32,865 nucleotides of DNA from Thermosynechococcaceae cyanobacterium MS004 (lineage in GTDB: Bacteria; Cyanobacteriota; Cyanobacteriia; Thermosynechococcales; Thermosynechococcaceae): NCBI GenBank assembly GCA_022402525.1, contig JAKRSB010000023.1:1-32865 (forward strand), read 5' to 3'. Under the pieces are notes generated by a model. That model did no database searches and had not been told where the DNA came from. It saw nothing but the letters and a program-made list of their open reading frames with translations. Shown here piece by piece: positions 1-7,980 of this stretch (position 1 is its first letter; each line of letters starts with the position of its first letter). The position numbers were made by a program, and so were the translations under genes.

Positions 1-276
1 CTACTAAAACCTAATCCCTGTCTACAGTCTGCCGATTTGTGTGCAATGGATAGCACAACGTGATGGAGGGACAATTCAACACTCTACCTTTTCGCAAGTA
101 GAAATCTTTCTTGAGACAGAGTTTTTGAAATAGAGAGAGAAGCCCAAAGGCTGCTCGAAGCTTTTGCTAGGTTGCCTTTAGCCTGAAGTCCCCATCTATT
201 CCTTAGGGTAGAGATTAGGTCTATGAGAGCTCTCTCTGATTGGCGAGGCCAGGGAAGATGATTGGTTTGTATATTA

Positions 277-312
277 GCTAAATAATTCGCTAAATAATTA
301 GCCAAATAATAT
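277..312. repeat. 12-bp tandem repeat, 3 copies
   Basis: Unit GCTAAATAATTC; copies at 277-288, 289-300 and 301-312 with one to three differences. It is AT-rich and lies upstream of the response regulator gene. Confidence 0.8.
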
Positions 313-366
313 GTTTAAGAAAGCTTTACGCAACGGACTGCAGAGAAGTTCCTTACCTTAGTCTGC

Positions 367-390
367 GGCTTTCTGGCTTTCCGGCTTTCT
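367..390. repeat. 8-bp tandem repeat, 3 copies
   Basis: Unit GGCTTTCT; three adjoining copies, the middle one ending in C. It lies about 60 bp before the start codon at 449. Confidence 0.75.
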
Positions 391-448
391 AAAGGAATCG
401 TCAGGAAGGAGCTAGATTCATTCGCCTATCGTATTTGGGTCTGAGGAA

Positions 449-880
449 ATGACTGAGAAAACGCTCAATATTCTGCTGGTTGAAGATGACCTGGTGGACG
501 TCATGAACGTGCAGAGAGCCTTTAAGCAGCACAAGATCTTAAATCCACTGTTCATCGCAGAGAATGGGCTAGAGGCTTTGGCTATGCTGCGATCGCAGGA
601 CAATGCGCCGGGTTCTTTGCCGGCTCAGCGGCGACTGGTGCTGCTAGACATCAACATGCCCAAAATGAACGGCCTAGAGTTTTTGACCGAGCTGCGGGCA
701 GACCCGCAGATTCGGGCAACCCCGGTCATTGTGCTTACCACTTCCGATGAAGACCGCGATCGCGTTGAAGCATACAACCTCAACGTGGCTGGGTATATCC
801 TTAAACCCGTCACCTTCTCCAACTTTGCGGAGGTTATGCGGGCACTCAATAGCTATTGGGCCCTGTGTGAGATGCCGTAA
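449..880 (+). CDS. Single-domain response regulator, Rcp1-like
   Basis: A 143-residue stand-alone receiver domain with no output domain, so it probably acts by phosphotransfer or protein contact in the cytoplasm. The acidic pocket is E12-D13-D14, the phosphoacceptor is D67 in LVLLDINMP, and the conserved lysine is K119 in YILKP. The sequence (NILLVEDD near the start, the RRLVLLDINMPKMNG segment) resembles the Rcp1 group that partners cyanobacterial phytochromes. No phytochrome gene is inside the window, so the cognate kinase is unknown. Its stop codon overlaps the next start (TAATG at 878-882), which implies translational coupling with the receiver-kinase that follows. The ATG at 449 has a short-spaced GAGG upstream. 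Confidence 0.9.
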   Translation: MTEKTLNILLVEDDLVDVMNVQRAFKQHKILNPLFIAENGLEALAMLRSQDNAPGSLPAQRRLVLLDINMPKMNGLEFLTELRADPQIRATPVIVLTTSDEDRDRVEAYNLNVAGYILKPVTFSNFAEVMRALNSYWALCEMP

Positions 881-2148
881 TGCCCATGAAGAACCTCATG
901 AATAGCACGCTCAAAATTTTAGTGGTGGATGATGATGCCGTTGACCGCATGGCGATCGAGCGGGCATTAAACAAAACTGAGCTAAAGTTTGAGCTAACAG
1001 AAGCGGAAAATGGCGCTGTCGCAACCGATATTCTGAAAAATACCGCCTTTGACTGCATTTTTTTAGACTACTGGCTCCCGGATCAAGATGGTCTGCATTT
1101 GGTTAAGTCTTTCAGATCCTTGGGGCTAACGCTGCCCTTGGTTGTTTTGACTGGCCAAGGAGACGAGCAAATTGCCGTTGAAATCATGAAGGCTGGGGCT
1201 TCTGACTATCTGTCAAAGTCGCGAATTTCCTCAGAGCGACTGGCACGTATCCTGCAAAATGTGGTTCGTCTCCACCGCGCAGAAATGGCGGCAGTGCTGG
1301 CCAATCAAAGGCTACGGGAAAGTAACCAGCGCCTCACCGAACAAAACCAGGCATTAGCCCAGCAGCGCGCCCAGATTGAGCTTCAGAACCGTAAGTTAGT
1401 CGAGGTTTCAGAGCTAAAGTCTCAATTTCTGGCCACGATTTCCCACGAGCTGCGTACACCCATGAACGCCATTATGGGCTTTTCCCAACTCCTGCTTCAG
1501 CAATACCCCGACCCGCTTACTGCTGCCCAGGTGGATATGGTAGAGCGCATTTTTAGCAACAGCCAAAACCTTTTAGAAATGCTCAACGAAGTTTTAGACT
1601 TTTCTAGAGTTGAGTCCGGGAATTTAGTTCTCAGCCTCAGCCATTTCAACGTGGATGAGCTTACTTTAATGACGGTCGCGGAGCTAAGGGCGCTGGCCGT
1701 CAAGAAAAACCTGAGTCTCGAAACTCAAATTGACCTTGAAAACCCCTTGGTGTTTAGCGATCAGGAATGTGTGCGTCGGGTGTTGATTAACCTGCTTAGC
1801 AACGCCATTAAATTCACGGACAGCGGTGAGGTTTGCGTGAGCCTTCATGCCCTCAAGAACAATGAGAATCCTGAAGCAGAGTGTATTGAACTGGTGGTTA
1901 AAGATACGGGCATTGGCATTCCCCCTGAAGGCTTGACCTACATTTTTGAGCCGTTTCGCCAGGTCGATCAAACCGTGACCCGCCAATACTCAGGGACAGG
2001 GTTAGGTCTAGCCATTACAGCCTCTCTCGTGAAAGCAATGGGTGGCACCATTCGAGTGGAGAGTCAGCCTCAGGTCGGCTCTAAATTTTCGGTTCAGCTT
2101 CCCCGTCAGGTTGAAGCAGGCTTAGTTCCTGCGGTACAGGTTCTTTAG
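880..2148 (+). CDS. Receiver-histidine kinase hybrid (REC-HisKA-HATPase)
   Basis: A 422-residue soluble protein with an N-terminal receiver domain (about 11-128; pocket D17-D18-D19, phosphoacceptor D63 in FLDYW, lysine K113), a glutamine-rich probable coiled coil (about 135-178), then a HisKA domain with H189 in ATISHELRTPMN. The HATPase domain carries the N box (NLLSNAIKFTD), G1 (DTGIGIP), F box (FEPFRQ) and G2 (GTGLGLAI). No membrane segment or sensor domain is present, so input probably arrives as phosphate on the N-terminal receiver. It is translationally coupled to the upstream single-domain regulator by a TAATG overlap, which suggests one phosphorelay. An array of 13-bp repeats begins at the last base of its stop codon. 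The specific pathway cannot be told from sequence. Confidence 0.9.
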   Translation: MPMKNLMNSTLKILVVDDDAVDRMAIERALNKTELKFELTEAENGAVATDILKNTAFDCIFLDYWLPDQDGLHLVKSFRSLGLTLPLVVLTGQGDEQIAVEIMKAGASDYLSKSRISSERLARILQNVVRLHRAEMAAVLANQRLRESNQRLTEQNQALAQQRAQIELQNRKLVEVSELKSQFLATISHELRTPMNAIMGFSQLLLQQYPDPLTAAQVDMVERIFSNSQNLLEMLNEVLDFSRVESGNLVLSLSHFNVDELTLMTVAELRALAVKKNLSLETQIDLENPLVFSDQECVRRVLINLLSNAIKFTDSGEVCVSLHALKNNENPEAECIELVVKDTGIGIPPEGLTYIFEPFRQVDQTVTRQYSGTGLGLAITASLVKAMGGTIRVESQPQVGSKFSVQLPRQVEAGLVPAVQVL

Positions 2149-2199
2149 GGACGTTCTTTGGGGGCATTCTTTGACGGCGTTCTTCGACGGCGTTCTTTG
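2148..2199. repeat. 13-bp tandem repeat, 4 copies, starting at a stop codon
   Basis: Units of the type ACGGCGTTCTTTG at 2148-2160, 2161-2173, 2174-2186 and 2187-2199. The array begins on the final base of the preceding kinase's TAG. Copies 3 and 4 differ at one base; the earlier ones are more diverged. Confidence 0.8.
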
Positions 2200-2236
2200 G
2201 CTCCCTTTCTGGCGCATCTCCTGACCCATTATTTCT

Positions 2237-2295
2237 GAGTCATCTCTTCTTAAATCATCTCTTCGTTAAGTCATTTCTTCTAAATCATTTCTTCT
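2237..2295. repeat. 14-16-bp tandem repeat, about 4 copies
   Basis: Degenerate copies around the core TCATCTCTTCTTAAA, with unit length drifting between 14 and 16 bp. It fills most of the gap between the two receiver-kinase genes and is unrelated in sequence to the 13-bp array just upstream. Confidence 0.7.
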
Positions 2296-2341
2296 GCATC
2301 ACTCTAGATTCTGAGCAGCAACGCATCTTGAGGCAAGCTTC

Positions 2342-3493
2342 ATGGTTTCTCCAAACTCTTCTTCCGGCTATATTTTGGCGGTGGATGATACCCCCGACAA
2401 CCTATTGCTCATTCAAATTGCTCTAGAACGGGAGGGACATTCCGTGGTGCTGAAGCAAGATGGAAAGTCTGCCCTAGCGCAGATTAAGGCTTCGCCGCCC
2501 AGCCTGATTGTGCTGGATGTGATGATGCCAGGGATGAGCGGGTATGAGGTGACGGAACGGCTGCGGCAAGACTCTACCCTGCCCTATATCCCGATTTTGC
2601 TGATTACGGCCCATGAACAGTCGAGCGTGGTGAAAGGCCTGGATCTGGGCGCTGATGACTTTATTCGGAAGCCAGTCAAGATTGATGAGCTGCTTGCCAG
2701 GGTGCGATCGCTTTTGCGGCTTAAGCAAACCATAGACCAGCGTGAAAACTTTGTAAGCTGTCTCAGCCACGACCTCAGGACGCCGCTGGTGGCAGCGGAT
2801 CGGGTGCTAACCATGGTGCAGCAGGGAAGCTATGGGGAGGTGAGTCCTCCGGTTAAGGAGGTATTAGGCCATGTGATGCGTAATAACCAGAATTTGCTAG
2901 AGATGCTGAATACGCTGCTGGAGGTGCACTGCTACGAGGTTGGGGAAAAGTCCCTGAGCTTTATTCAGTTTGATTTTAAGGCCCTCACCGCAGAAGTTAT
3001 CCAGGAGCTAACCCCGCTGGCGACAGAAAAGGGCCTGACGCTTCAGTCTGATTGGCAGGCGGAGGCCAGTGAGGTGAAGGGCGATCGCCTAGAGCTGCGG
3101 CGCGTAGTCACCAACCTAATCGGCAATGCTATCAAGTTTACAGACGCTGGCTCCATTACGGTACAGGCTGCTCAAGTGAGCCAAACTCTAGTGCTATCCG
3201 TGATAGATACCGGAATCGGGATTTTGCCCGAAGACCAGCCCTGTATTTTTGAACGCTATCGTCGGGGCAAGCATAAGCGCTCCGGCAGCGGATTAGGACT
3301 CCACCTCTGCCAGCAAATCGTGCAGGCACACCAAGGCACTATTGCGCTGAAGTCAACTTCAGGGCAAGGGTCTACCTTTACCGTGTCGTTGCCGACTGTG
3401 GCGTCTTCGAGCATAGATCTTTTCACCATAGACCCTTCCACCATAGATCCTTCCAGAATCAATCTCTCAACCGCAAATCAGCCAAACGCCTAA
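2342..3493 (+). CDS. Receiver-histidine kinase hybrid (REC-HisKA-HATPase)
   Basis: A 383-residue protein: receiver domain about 10-128 (D15-D16 pocket, phosphoacceptor D59 in LIVLDVMMPGM, lysine in FIRKPV), HisKA with H143 in CLSHDLRTPL, then HATPase with NLIGNAIKFTD, DTGIGI and GSGLGLH. It has the same REC-kinase order as the gene upstream but is clearly divergent from it, so the two are not a recent tandem duplicate. A GAGG lies nine bases before the ATG. The last 25 or so residues are a low-complexity tail built from a 15-bp repeat (SIDLF, TIDPS, TIDPS, RINLS) that lies outside the catalytic domain. The 194-bp gap to the upstream kinase holds two tandem arrays, so a separate promoter is possible. 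Stimulus unknown. Confidence 0.9.
   Translation: MVSPNSSSGYILAVDDTPDNLLLIQIALEREGHSVVLKQDGKSALAQIKASPPSLIVLDVMMPGMSGYEVTERLRQDSTLPYIPILLITAHEQSSVVKGLDLGADDFIRKPVKIDELLARVRSLLRLKQTIDQRENFVSCLSHDLRTPLVAADRVLTMVQQGSYGEVSPPVKEVLGHVMRNNQNLLEMLNTLLEVHCYEVGEKSLSFIQFDFKALTAEVIQELTPLATEKGLTLQSDWQAEASEVKGDRLELRRVVTNLIGNAIKFTDAGSITVQAAQVSQTLVLSVIDTGIGILPEDQPCIFERYRRGKHKRSGSGLGLHLCQQIVQAHQGTIALKSTSGQGSTFTVSLPTVASSSIDLFTIDPSTIDPSRINLSTANQPNA
3410..3469. repeat. 15-bp in-frame tandem repeat, 4 copies, at the end of a kinase gene
   Basis: Copies at 3410, 3425, 3440 and 3455 of the type ACCATAGATCCTTCC. They encode four pentapeptides at the extreme C-terminus, just before the stop codon. Confidence 0.85.
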
Positions 3494-3534
3494 GTTTCAA
3501 GGGTCGAGGCTTCAAGCTCGTGATGATTGAGTCT

Positions 3535-3582
3535 TGTGGTGCTAGTTTCTTGTGATGCCAGTTTCTTGTGATGCTAGTCAGA
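3535..3582. repeat. 16-bp tandem repeat, 3 copies, between convergent genes
   Basis: Unit TGTGATGCTAGTTTCT at 3535, 3551 and 3567. The third copy is partial and runs across the stop codon of the minus-strand amidohydrolase (3574-3576). Confidence 0.8.
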
Positions 3583-4821
3583 CATGCGATCGCTAAACTG
3601 TTCGACACAGCGGACAAACAGCTCAACGCCAGCGCCCAAGGCCGTTTCATCAAAGTCAAATTTAGGGTGATGGTGGGGATAGTCTAGCCCCAGACTAGGA
3701 TTGGCCGAGCCTAGGAAAAAGTAGCACCCCGGCACTTCCTGAAGGAAGTAGGACATATCCTCACCTCCCATCGTCTGACAGTCTGGAACAATATTGACGG
3801 GCGTCTCAACCACCGTTTCTGCCACAGACCGGACAAGTGCCGCGATCGCCTCATGATTCACAACGGGCGGATAAAGCTTTCGGTAGTCTAGGGTGTAGGT
3901 GGCCCCGTAACCCTGACAGATTCCGGCCACAATTTGCTCAAAACGCTGGGGAATCAGCGCCCCAAGGTCTGAATTAAAATAGCGCACCGTGCCAGAAAGC
4001 TGAGCAGTATCTGCAATAACATTGTGGGTTCGTCCGGCCTGAAAAGACCCTACCGTAACCACTGCCGCATCCAAGGGGTTGACGCTGCGCGCCACAATCG
4101 TCTGAAGGGCTGTGACGACCTGAGCCGCCACTACAATGGAGTCTACGGTCTGCTGGGGTAAAGCCCCATGGCCACCCTTCCCCTGAATTTCAAGGTCAAA
4201 TAGCTCCACGGCTCCCATGAGCGCCCCTGACCGCACGCCCACAGTACCTAAGGGCAAATTATTCCAGAGGTGGAGGCCAATGATTGCATCTACGGTGGGA
4301 TTTTTGAGCACTCCCGCCTCAATCATAGGCAGTGCGCCCCCTGGCCCTTCCTCCGCAGGCTGAAAAATAATCTTGACGGTGCCGCGAAAGGTGTGGGGAT
4401 TTTTGGATAGGTAGTAGGCCGTACCGAGGGCGATCGCCGTATGACCATCGTGACCGCAGGCATGCATCACCCCATCCTGCCTAGAGCGGTAAGGGACAAG
4501 GTTCTCTTCTAGAATTGGCAGCGCGTCCATATCTGCCCGAATCGCAAGGGTCTTGCCTGGGGCCCCTCCCTGGAGCAGCGCCACAATTCCCGTCTTTGCA
4601 ATGCCCGTCTCGTGGGGAATTCCCCAAGCCTTGAGCTGCTTTTCAACAAAGGCGGCCGTTTGGTGCTCTCGGAACCCTAGCTCTGGATACTGATGGAGCC
4701 GTCGCCGCCAAGTCACAAGGTCTGCCTGTAAGTCCTGAATAAACGGGCGCAGGGGAGAGTCTGGAATAGCGGTGGGCTGGTTGAAGGTAGGGTGACTGGA
4801 GACTGGGGAGGTTGAAACCAT
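3574..4821 (-). CDS. M20 family amidohydrolase (N-acyl-amino-acid / hippurate hydrolase type)
   Basis: A zinc-dependent peptidase of the M20D branch that cleaves N-acylated amino acids or similar amides. The N-terminal part has the metal-binding MHACGHDGHTA signature; further on are PAEEGPGGA with the catalytic glutamate pair, HLWNN, and the C-terminal DMSYFLQEVPG segment. Length from the chosen start is 415 residues, normal for the family. The ATG at 4821 is preferred over one at 4908 because AGGG lies about ten bases upstream and the extra 29 residues show no family character. It lies 164 bp downstream of the caspase-like gene on the same strand, separated by a small hairpin (4907-4922), so joint transcription is uncertain. 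Exact substrate cannot be read from sequence. Confidence 0.9.
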   Translation of the reverse strand: MVSTSPVSSHPTFNQPTAIPDSPLRPFIQDLQADLVTWRRRLHQYPELGFREHQTAAFVEKQLKAWGIPHETGIAKTGIVALLQGGAPGKTLAIRADMDALPILEENLVPYRSRQDGVMHACGHDGHTAIALGTAYYLSKNPHTFRGTVKIIFQPAEEGPGGALPMIEAGVLKNPTVDAIIGLHLWNNLPLGTVGVRSGALMGAVELFDLEIQGKGGHGALPQQTVDSIVVAAQVVTALQTIVARSVNPLDAAVVTVGSFQAGRTHNVIADTAQLSGTVRYFNSDLGALIPQRFEQIVAGICQGYGATYTLDYRKLYPPVVNHEAIAALVRSVAETVVETPVNIVPDCQTMGGEDMSYFLQEVPGCYFFLGSANPSLGLDYPHHHPKFDFDETALGAGVELFVRCVEQFSDRMSD

Positions 4822-4906
4822 GACCGTATTCCCTGAGACAAATTGAAGAATGGATGGGAAATGAGCGACTCTTTTATGATAGAGAGCTTCCAAGAAATTG
4901 AGAGAC

Positions 4907-4922
4907 AAACGCGTGCGCGTTT
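4907..4922. other. Short perfect hairpin between minus-strand genes
   Basis: AAACGCG and CGCGTTT are separated by two bases. On the minus strand this lies after the caspase-like gene but lacks a strong following T run. It may be a weak terminator or an accident. Confidence 0.3.
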
Positions 4923-4985
4923 TGCTGCTTTGATAGATGTTTTAGCTCAACCTTTTCTGCTCCTTTGCTGCTGCACCATGTCTCC

Positions 4986-7676
4986 TTAGACCGTGCGGTA
5001 TAGGAACTGAAAAGATACCCAGGCGTTAATATCTAGCGCCCAAGACTTCTTTGGCTGGATGCCTAGGGATACGGTTTGGCTAAGGCTGGCTCTATGCAGA
5101 TCTTCAAAGAGTTGCTGCACCACAGGCAGTGGCCGAGGCAATGGAATAAATCCGGCGATCGCGCTGGGTAGGTTAGTCTTCAGCAAGTTTTCCTGAGCCT
5201 CAAGGGTCTGGGTGAGCGGCTGTCGCGTCACAATTAAAAATGCCTGATTGAATCCCGCCATACTGCTGGCCTTCCAGTTTTGAGAGGCGGCAGGCAGCGT
5301 GACCGTGGCTCCAGGGGGCACCAGTAGGGGCTTTAGGATTGGCCCAGTTTCTGGAGAGGTCGCTTCCTTGGCATAGCTGCAGAACATCGTCATGGCGCTA
5401 TTGACCCCTACGAGCCATGCATAGACCGGAAATGGGTTCCCATTGTAGAGACGGTACTGAATTAGAGTGCCGCTCGGAATAGACAGCACCTTTGTAGATT
5501 TGTCAGCTTTAGGCAATACGCTCTCTGCTTGACCGGTGACTGGCTCGAGGGCGATCGCTGAAGTTTGCTGCCGAATCAGGGGTTGGGCTGGGTTTTCAGC
5601 CTGCTTATCTTCAACTTGCTCTAGGGTGACGCGAAGGGCTAAATCAGCCCCACTGTTGACGCTTAGCTCCAGTAGCTTGAGGGCCAGGAGCGCATCCAGC
5701 GTTGGGCGCAGGCGCTGGAGGGCAATCTTGACCACGGGCGATCGCGCTGAACCCGTATTAGGCAGTAGCCTGCTGCCAAGGGACATGAGGCCATAAGTAT
5801 TTTGAGCAGATTGGGATGCAGATTGGGATGCAGATTGAGATACAGATTGGGATGCAACCTGAGATACAGATTGGGATGGATCGGAACCAGAGGCTGCAGA
5901 TGGGGTACCAGCGGCCTTGACCTTAGTAAAAATATAGTCAGCAGGCTGTTTATCGCTGACCACCTGGAGGTTTTTATTTTCCACTGAAATAAAGCTAGTT
6001 GCGTCCACCCGCTCAATGCGGCTGAGGTCAGAGCCCAACGCGAGCCTGATGACGATCGCCTTGGGCAACACCCGAATGGCTTCGGCCAGAAAATCACCTT
6101 CCCTGAGCGGCTGTCCCTGCTGTCGCTCGGCGATCGCAGTCCATCCCCGCCGCGATCGGAGCTGGACGAGGGTCATCTGGGTGGGCGGCGCAAAGCTGTC
6201 CGCTAGCGTAAAATTTGGGTTGGGACTTAGTTCGGGACTTGGGTTGGGACTTGGTTCGGGACTTGTTTCAGGACTTGGGTTGGGACTTGGTTTGATGCTT
6301 GGTTCGAGTCTTGAGTTGAGTCTTGAGTTGAGACTCTGCCTCATGCTTGTAGATGCGGCCTGTCCACCCTGAGCAGCGACCTGAGCAACCCCTTGCCCCG
6401 CTTCTTCCGAGGGCTGGAGCGCTGCTAATGCTTCAGGCTTTTCTAGCGTCTCGGCCCGCTCTAGCATCTCCACTGCTTCCGTTTCGCCAACGGCCACCGA
6501 GACGGCTGGGGGCGGAACGACCCAAAAACAGCTCTGGGGCTGACAAATTGCCAGCAGCTCGGCTCGTAGCCCACCCAGCCAAACCCTGCTGGTTTGACCT
6601 GTCCGATTGGTCGAAAGAATTTGGCCAACGGCCTGTGGCATCCTGGGAGAACCGAGCGCCCAAGGGAGAACACTAAAGCTTTTTTGGCCTCGAATGACTG
6701 GCTGAGGGACGAGCCCAACTTGCTGCGCCATCTGCATAGACAACCGATTGAACTGAAGGGTTAGGTTCGCCCCCTCGTGTCCCCAAAGCTGTTGGGTTAG
6801 ACCGTAGGAAAAAAGACCCGCTGAAAATTCTGGCCAGTCTACTTCTAGGGCAGTCGGCTGCGAAGCCGCAGCCGCAGTCAGGACTAACCCCGGTAGTTGC
6901 CCAGCTTGGCGCTGCACCTGCACCTGATCGCGGGTGAGCTGGGTTTTCTGGAGCAGCCGCTCCTGGAGAGTAAATTCTGCCGCTGAGGGTGAAGATAACT
7001 CCTGAAGGGGAAGCGATCGCTCTCGCAAACTTTGGCTCTGAAGGGTAAGGCTAGGCTGAAGACCCACATCTAGAATGGTGGTCACTTGATCCGTCAACAG
7101 CGATCGCAGCAGGAGAAAGAGCGTGTCTTCATAGATCCCGTTAAAAATAGGCGGCGCACCGGGCACTTCGCTCGGCACCCACACATCCACAGGCGCGATC
7201 GCCTGCTGCTCTCCGGCGGTATTTATGGCTGTGCTGCCTGCCTGCTTCGTGCGGATCAGACAGCCATAGCCGCTAAAGTGAAACACCACTATATCTCCTG
7301 GTCTAGCCTGCTCACCCAGATGGGTTATGAAGGCAGACTCAATATTGCTGCGGGTTGCAGCCTCATCGGTCAGGGTCAGCACGTCCGCTGGCGCAAAGCC
7401 AAACCGATAAATTAAGAGGGCAGCATGCAGTTCCACATCGGTTACACAGCCTTTCAATGCCGGAATAGACCGAGGGTACTGATTAATACCAACCAGCAGC
7501 GCAAGCTTGCGTGGAGCAGAACGGAGGGATGGGGCGGATTTTCCTATTACGGGAGACGGCAAAGCGGATGCGGGCTGAGTCAACGCCTGGGCATAGCGAA
7601 ACACACCGTCCCCCAGCCATAGACTTGCCCCCAGTAGCCCCGTGCGTCTTAGCCATTCCCGTCGCGTGAAAGACAT
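4986..7676 (-). CDS. Tat-exported caspase-fold (orthocaspase-like) protein with C-terminal DUF4384-like region
   Basis: An 896-residue protein. The start has a twin-arginine signal (TRREWLRR, residues 4-11) followed by a hydrophobic stretch, so export is predicted. Residues about 55-330 form a C14 caspase-like p20 domain (LALLVGINQYP; FHFSGYG at about 132-138). The catalytic histidine position is Y137. The segment that should carry the cysteine reads ILDVGLQPS (about 201-209), with no cysteine. It is therefore probably a pseudo-protease. Two linkers are low complexity and come from 12-bp repeats: a Pro-Ser tetrapeptide array (6214-6333) and an Ser-Gln-Ala array (5809-5880). The C-terminal 200 residues (IPSGTLIQYRLYNGN, VYAWLVGVNS) resemble DUF4384, often found with such proteins. 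Ligand and partner unknown. Confidence 0.85.
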   Translation of the reverse strand: MSFTRREWLRRTGLLGASLWLGDGVFRYAQALTQPASALPSPVIGKSAPSLRSAPRKLALLVGINQYPRSIPALKGCVTDVELHAALLIYRFGFAPADVLTLTDEAATRSNIESAFITHLGEQARPGDIVVFHFSGYGCLIRTKQAGSTAINTAGEQQAIAPVDVWVPSEVPGAPPIFNGIYEDTLFLLLRSLLTDQVTTILDVGLQPSLTLQSQSLRERSLPLQELSSPSAAEFTLQERLLQKTQLTRDQVQVQRQAGQLPGLVLTAAAASQPTALEVDWPEFSAGLFSYGLTQQLWGHEGANLTLQFNRLSMQMAQQVGLVPQPVIRGQKSFSVLPWALGSPRMPQAVGQILSTNRTGQTSRVWLGGLRAELLAICQPQSCFWVVPPPAVSVAVGETEAVEMLERAETLEKPEALAALQPSEEAGQGVAQVAAQGGQAASTSMRQSLNSRLNSRLEPSIKPSPNPSPETSPEPSPNPSPELSPNPNFTLADSFAPPTQMTLVQLRSRRGWTAIAERQQGQPLREGDFLAEAIRVLPKAIVIRLALGSDLSRIERVDATSFISVENKNLQVVSDKQPADYIFTKVKAAGTPSAASGSDPSQSVSQVASQSVSQSASQSASQSAQNTYGLMSLGSRLLPNTGSARSPVVKIALQRLRPTLDALLALKLLELSVNSGADLALRVTLEQVEDKQAENPAQPLIRQQTSAIALEPVTGQAESVLPKADKSTKVLSIPSGTLIQYRLYNGNPFPVYAWLVGVNSAMTMFCSYAKEATSPETGPILKPLLVPPGATVTLPAASQNWKASSMAGFNQAFLIVTRQPLTQTLEAQENLLKTNLPSAIAGFIPLPRPLPVVQQLFEDLHRASLSQTVSLGIQPKKSWALDINAWVSFQFLYRTV
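5809..5880. repeat. 12-bp in-frame tandem repeat, 6 copies
   Basis: Unit GATTGGGATGCA with copies every 12 bp from 5809. On the minus strand it encodes an Ala-Ser-Gln-Ser type linker in the caspase-like protein. Confidence 0.9.
6214..6333. repeat. 12-bp in-frame tandem repeat, 10 copies
   Basis: Unit CTTGGGTTGGGA, ten copies in exact 12-bp register with growing divergence at the higher-coordinate end. On the minus strand it encodes Pro-Ser-Pro-Asn/Glu tetrapeptides between the caspase-like domain and the C-terminal part. Confidence 0.9.
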
Positions 7677-7687
7677 TTAGCTGCTCT

Positions 7688-7724
7688 GATATGGAATCTA
7701 ATATGGAATCTATCTATGGAATCT
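7688..7724. repeat. 12-13-bp tandem repeat, 3 copies
   Basis: Copies of GATATGGAATCT at 7688, 7700 and 7712; the last is one base longer. It sits directly upstream of the caspase-like gene on the minus strand. Confidence 0.8.
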
Positions 7725-7821
7725 AGTGACATGAATGACATTAGATTGAACTAGATTGAAATTGACGCAAAATCTAAAGCAAACCGAGTAAAGCGCAAGT
7801 TTTTATTTCGGGCACTTACTT

Positions 7822-7899
7822 GCTTAATCTGGGCTTGCTTAATCTGGGCTTGCTGTAATCTGGGCTTGCTGTAATCTGGGCTTGCTGTAATCTGGGCTT
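7822..7899. repeat. 15/16-bp tandem repeat, 5 copies, upstream of recA
   Basis: Two copies of a 15-mer (GCTTAATCTGGGCTT) are followed by three identical 16-mers (GCTGTAATCTGGGCTT). The two versions differ by a one-base insertion and a change near the junction, so the array expanded after or during that change. It ends 81 bp before the recA start. Confidence 0.95.
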
Positions 7900-7914
7900 A
7901 ACCAAAATTCTTCA

Positions 7915-7945
7915 TCGCATACAATTCTAAGTTGTCGCATACAAT
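7915..7945 (+). promoter_or_regulatory. Direct repeat carrying two possible recA -10 elements
   Basis: TCGCATACAAT occurs at 7915-7925 and 7935-7945 with a 20-bp period. Each has TACAAT, close to TATAAT. No good -35 is visible at 17 bp from either, so the promoter call is tentative. Confidence 0.35.
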
Positions 7946-7980
7946 AAAGACTCACCTGACCTTGACCCCTCTGCACCCCC

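Larger units (their letters stand above)
1..448. other. Leading intergenic region without a convincing gene
   Basis: No supported gene lies here. The 73-codon minus-strand frame (84-305) owes its first residues to a 12-bp tandem repeat and resembles nothing I know. The region holds two small tandem arrays (277-312 and 367-390) and presumably the promoter of the response regulator starting at 449. Whatever gene precedes that regulator is outside the window. Confidence 0.5.
7677..7980. promoter_or_regulatory. Divergent intergenic region between the caspase-like gene and recA
   Basis: No gene here. It holds three blocks: 12-13-bp repeats next to the caspase-like start (7688-7724), a 15/16-bp array (7822-7899), and an 11-bp direct repeat TCGCATACAAT at 7915 and 7935, each copy containing a TACAAT that could be a -10 element for recA. 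I see no clear cyanobacterial LexA box. Confidence 0.5.

Noticed and set aside
84-305. 73-codon minus-strand frame
   Set aside because: Its first residues (NYLANYLAN) translate a 12-bp repeat, the remainder resembles no family, and there is no ribosome site.
449-3493. Complete phytochrome signalling operon
   Set aside because: The first regulator is Rcp1-like, but no photoreceptor gene is present within the window.
6016-6372. 118-codon plus-strand frame opposite the caspase-like gene
   Set aside because: Its Leu-Gly-Ser rich end is the antisense reading of the 12-bp repeat; the minus-strand gene has clear domains.
7900-7980. LexA/SOS box for recA
   Set aside because: No sequence resembling known bacterial or cyanobacterial LexA operators was found.
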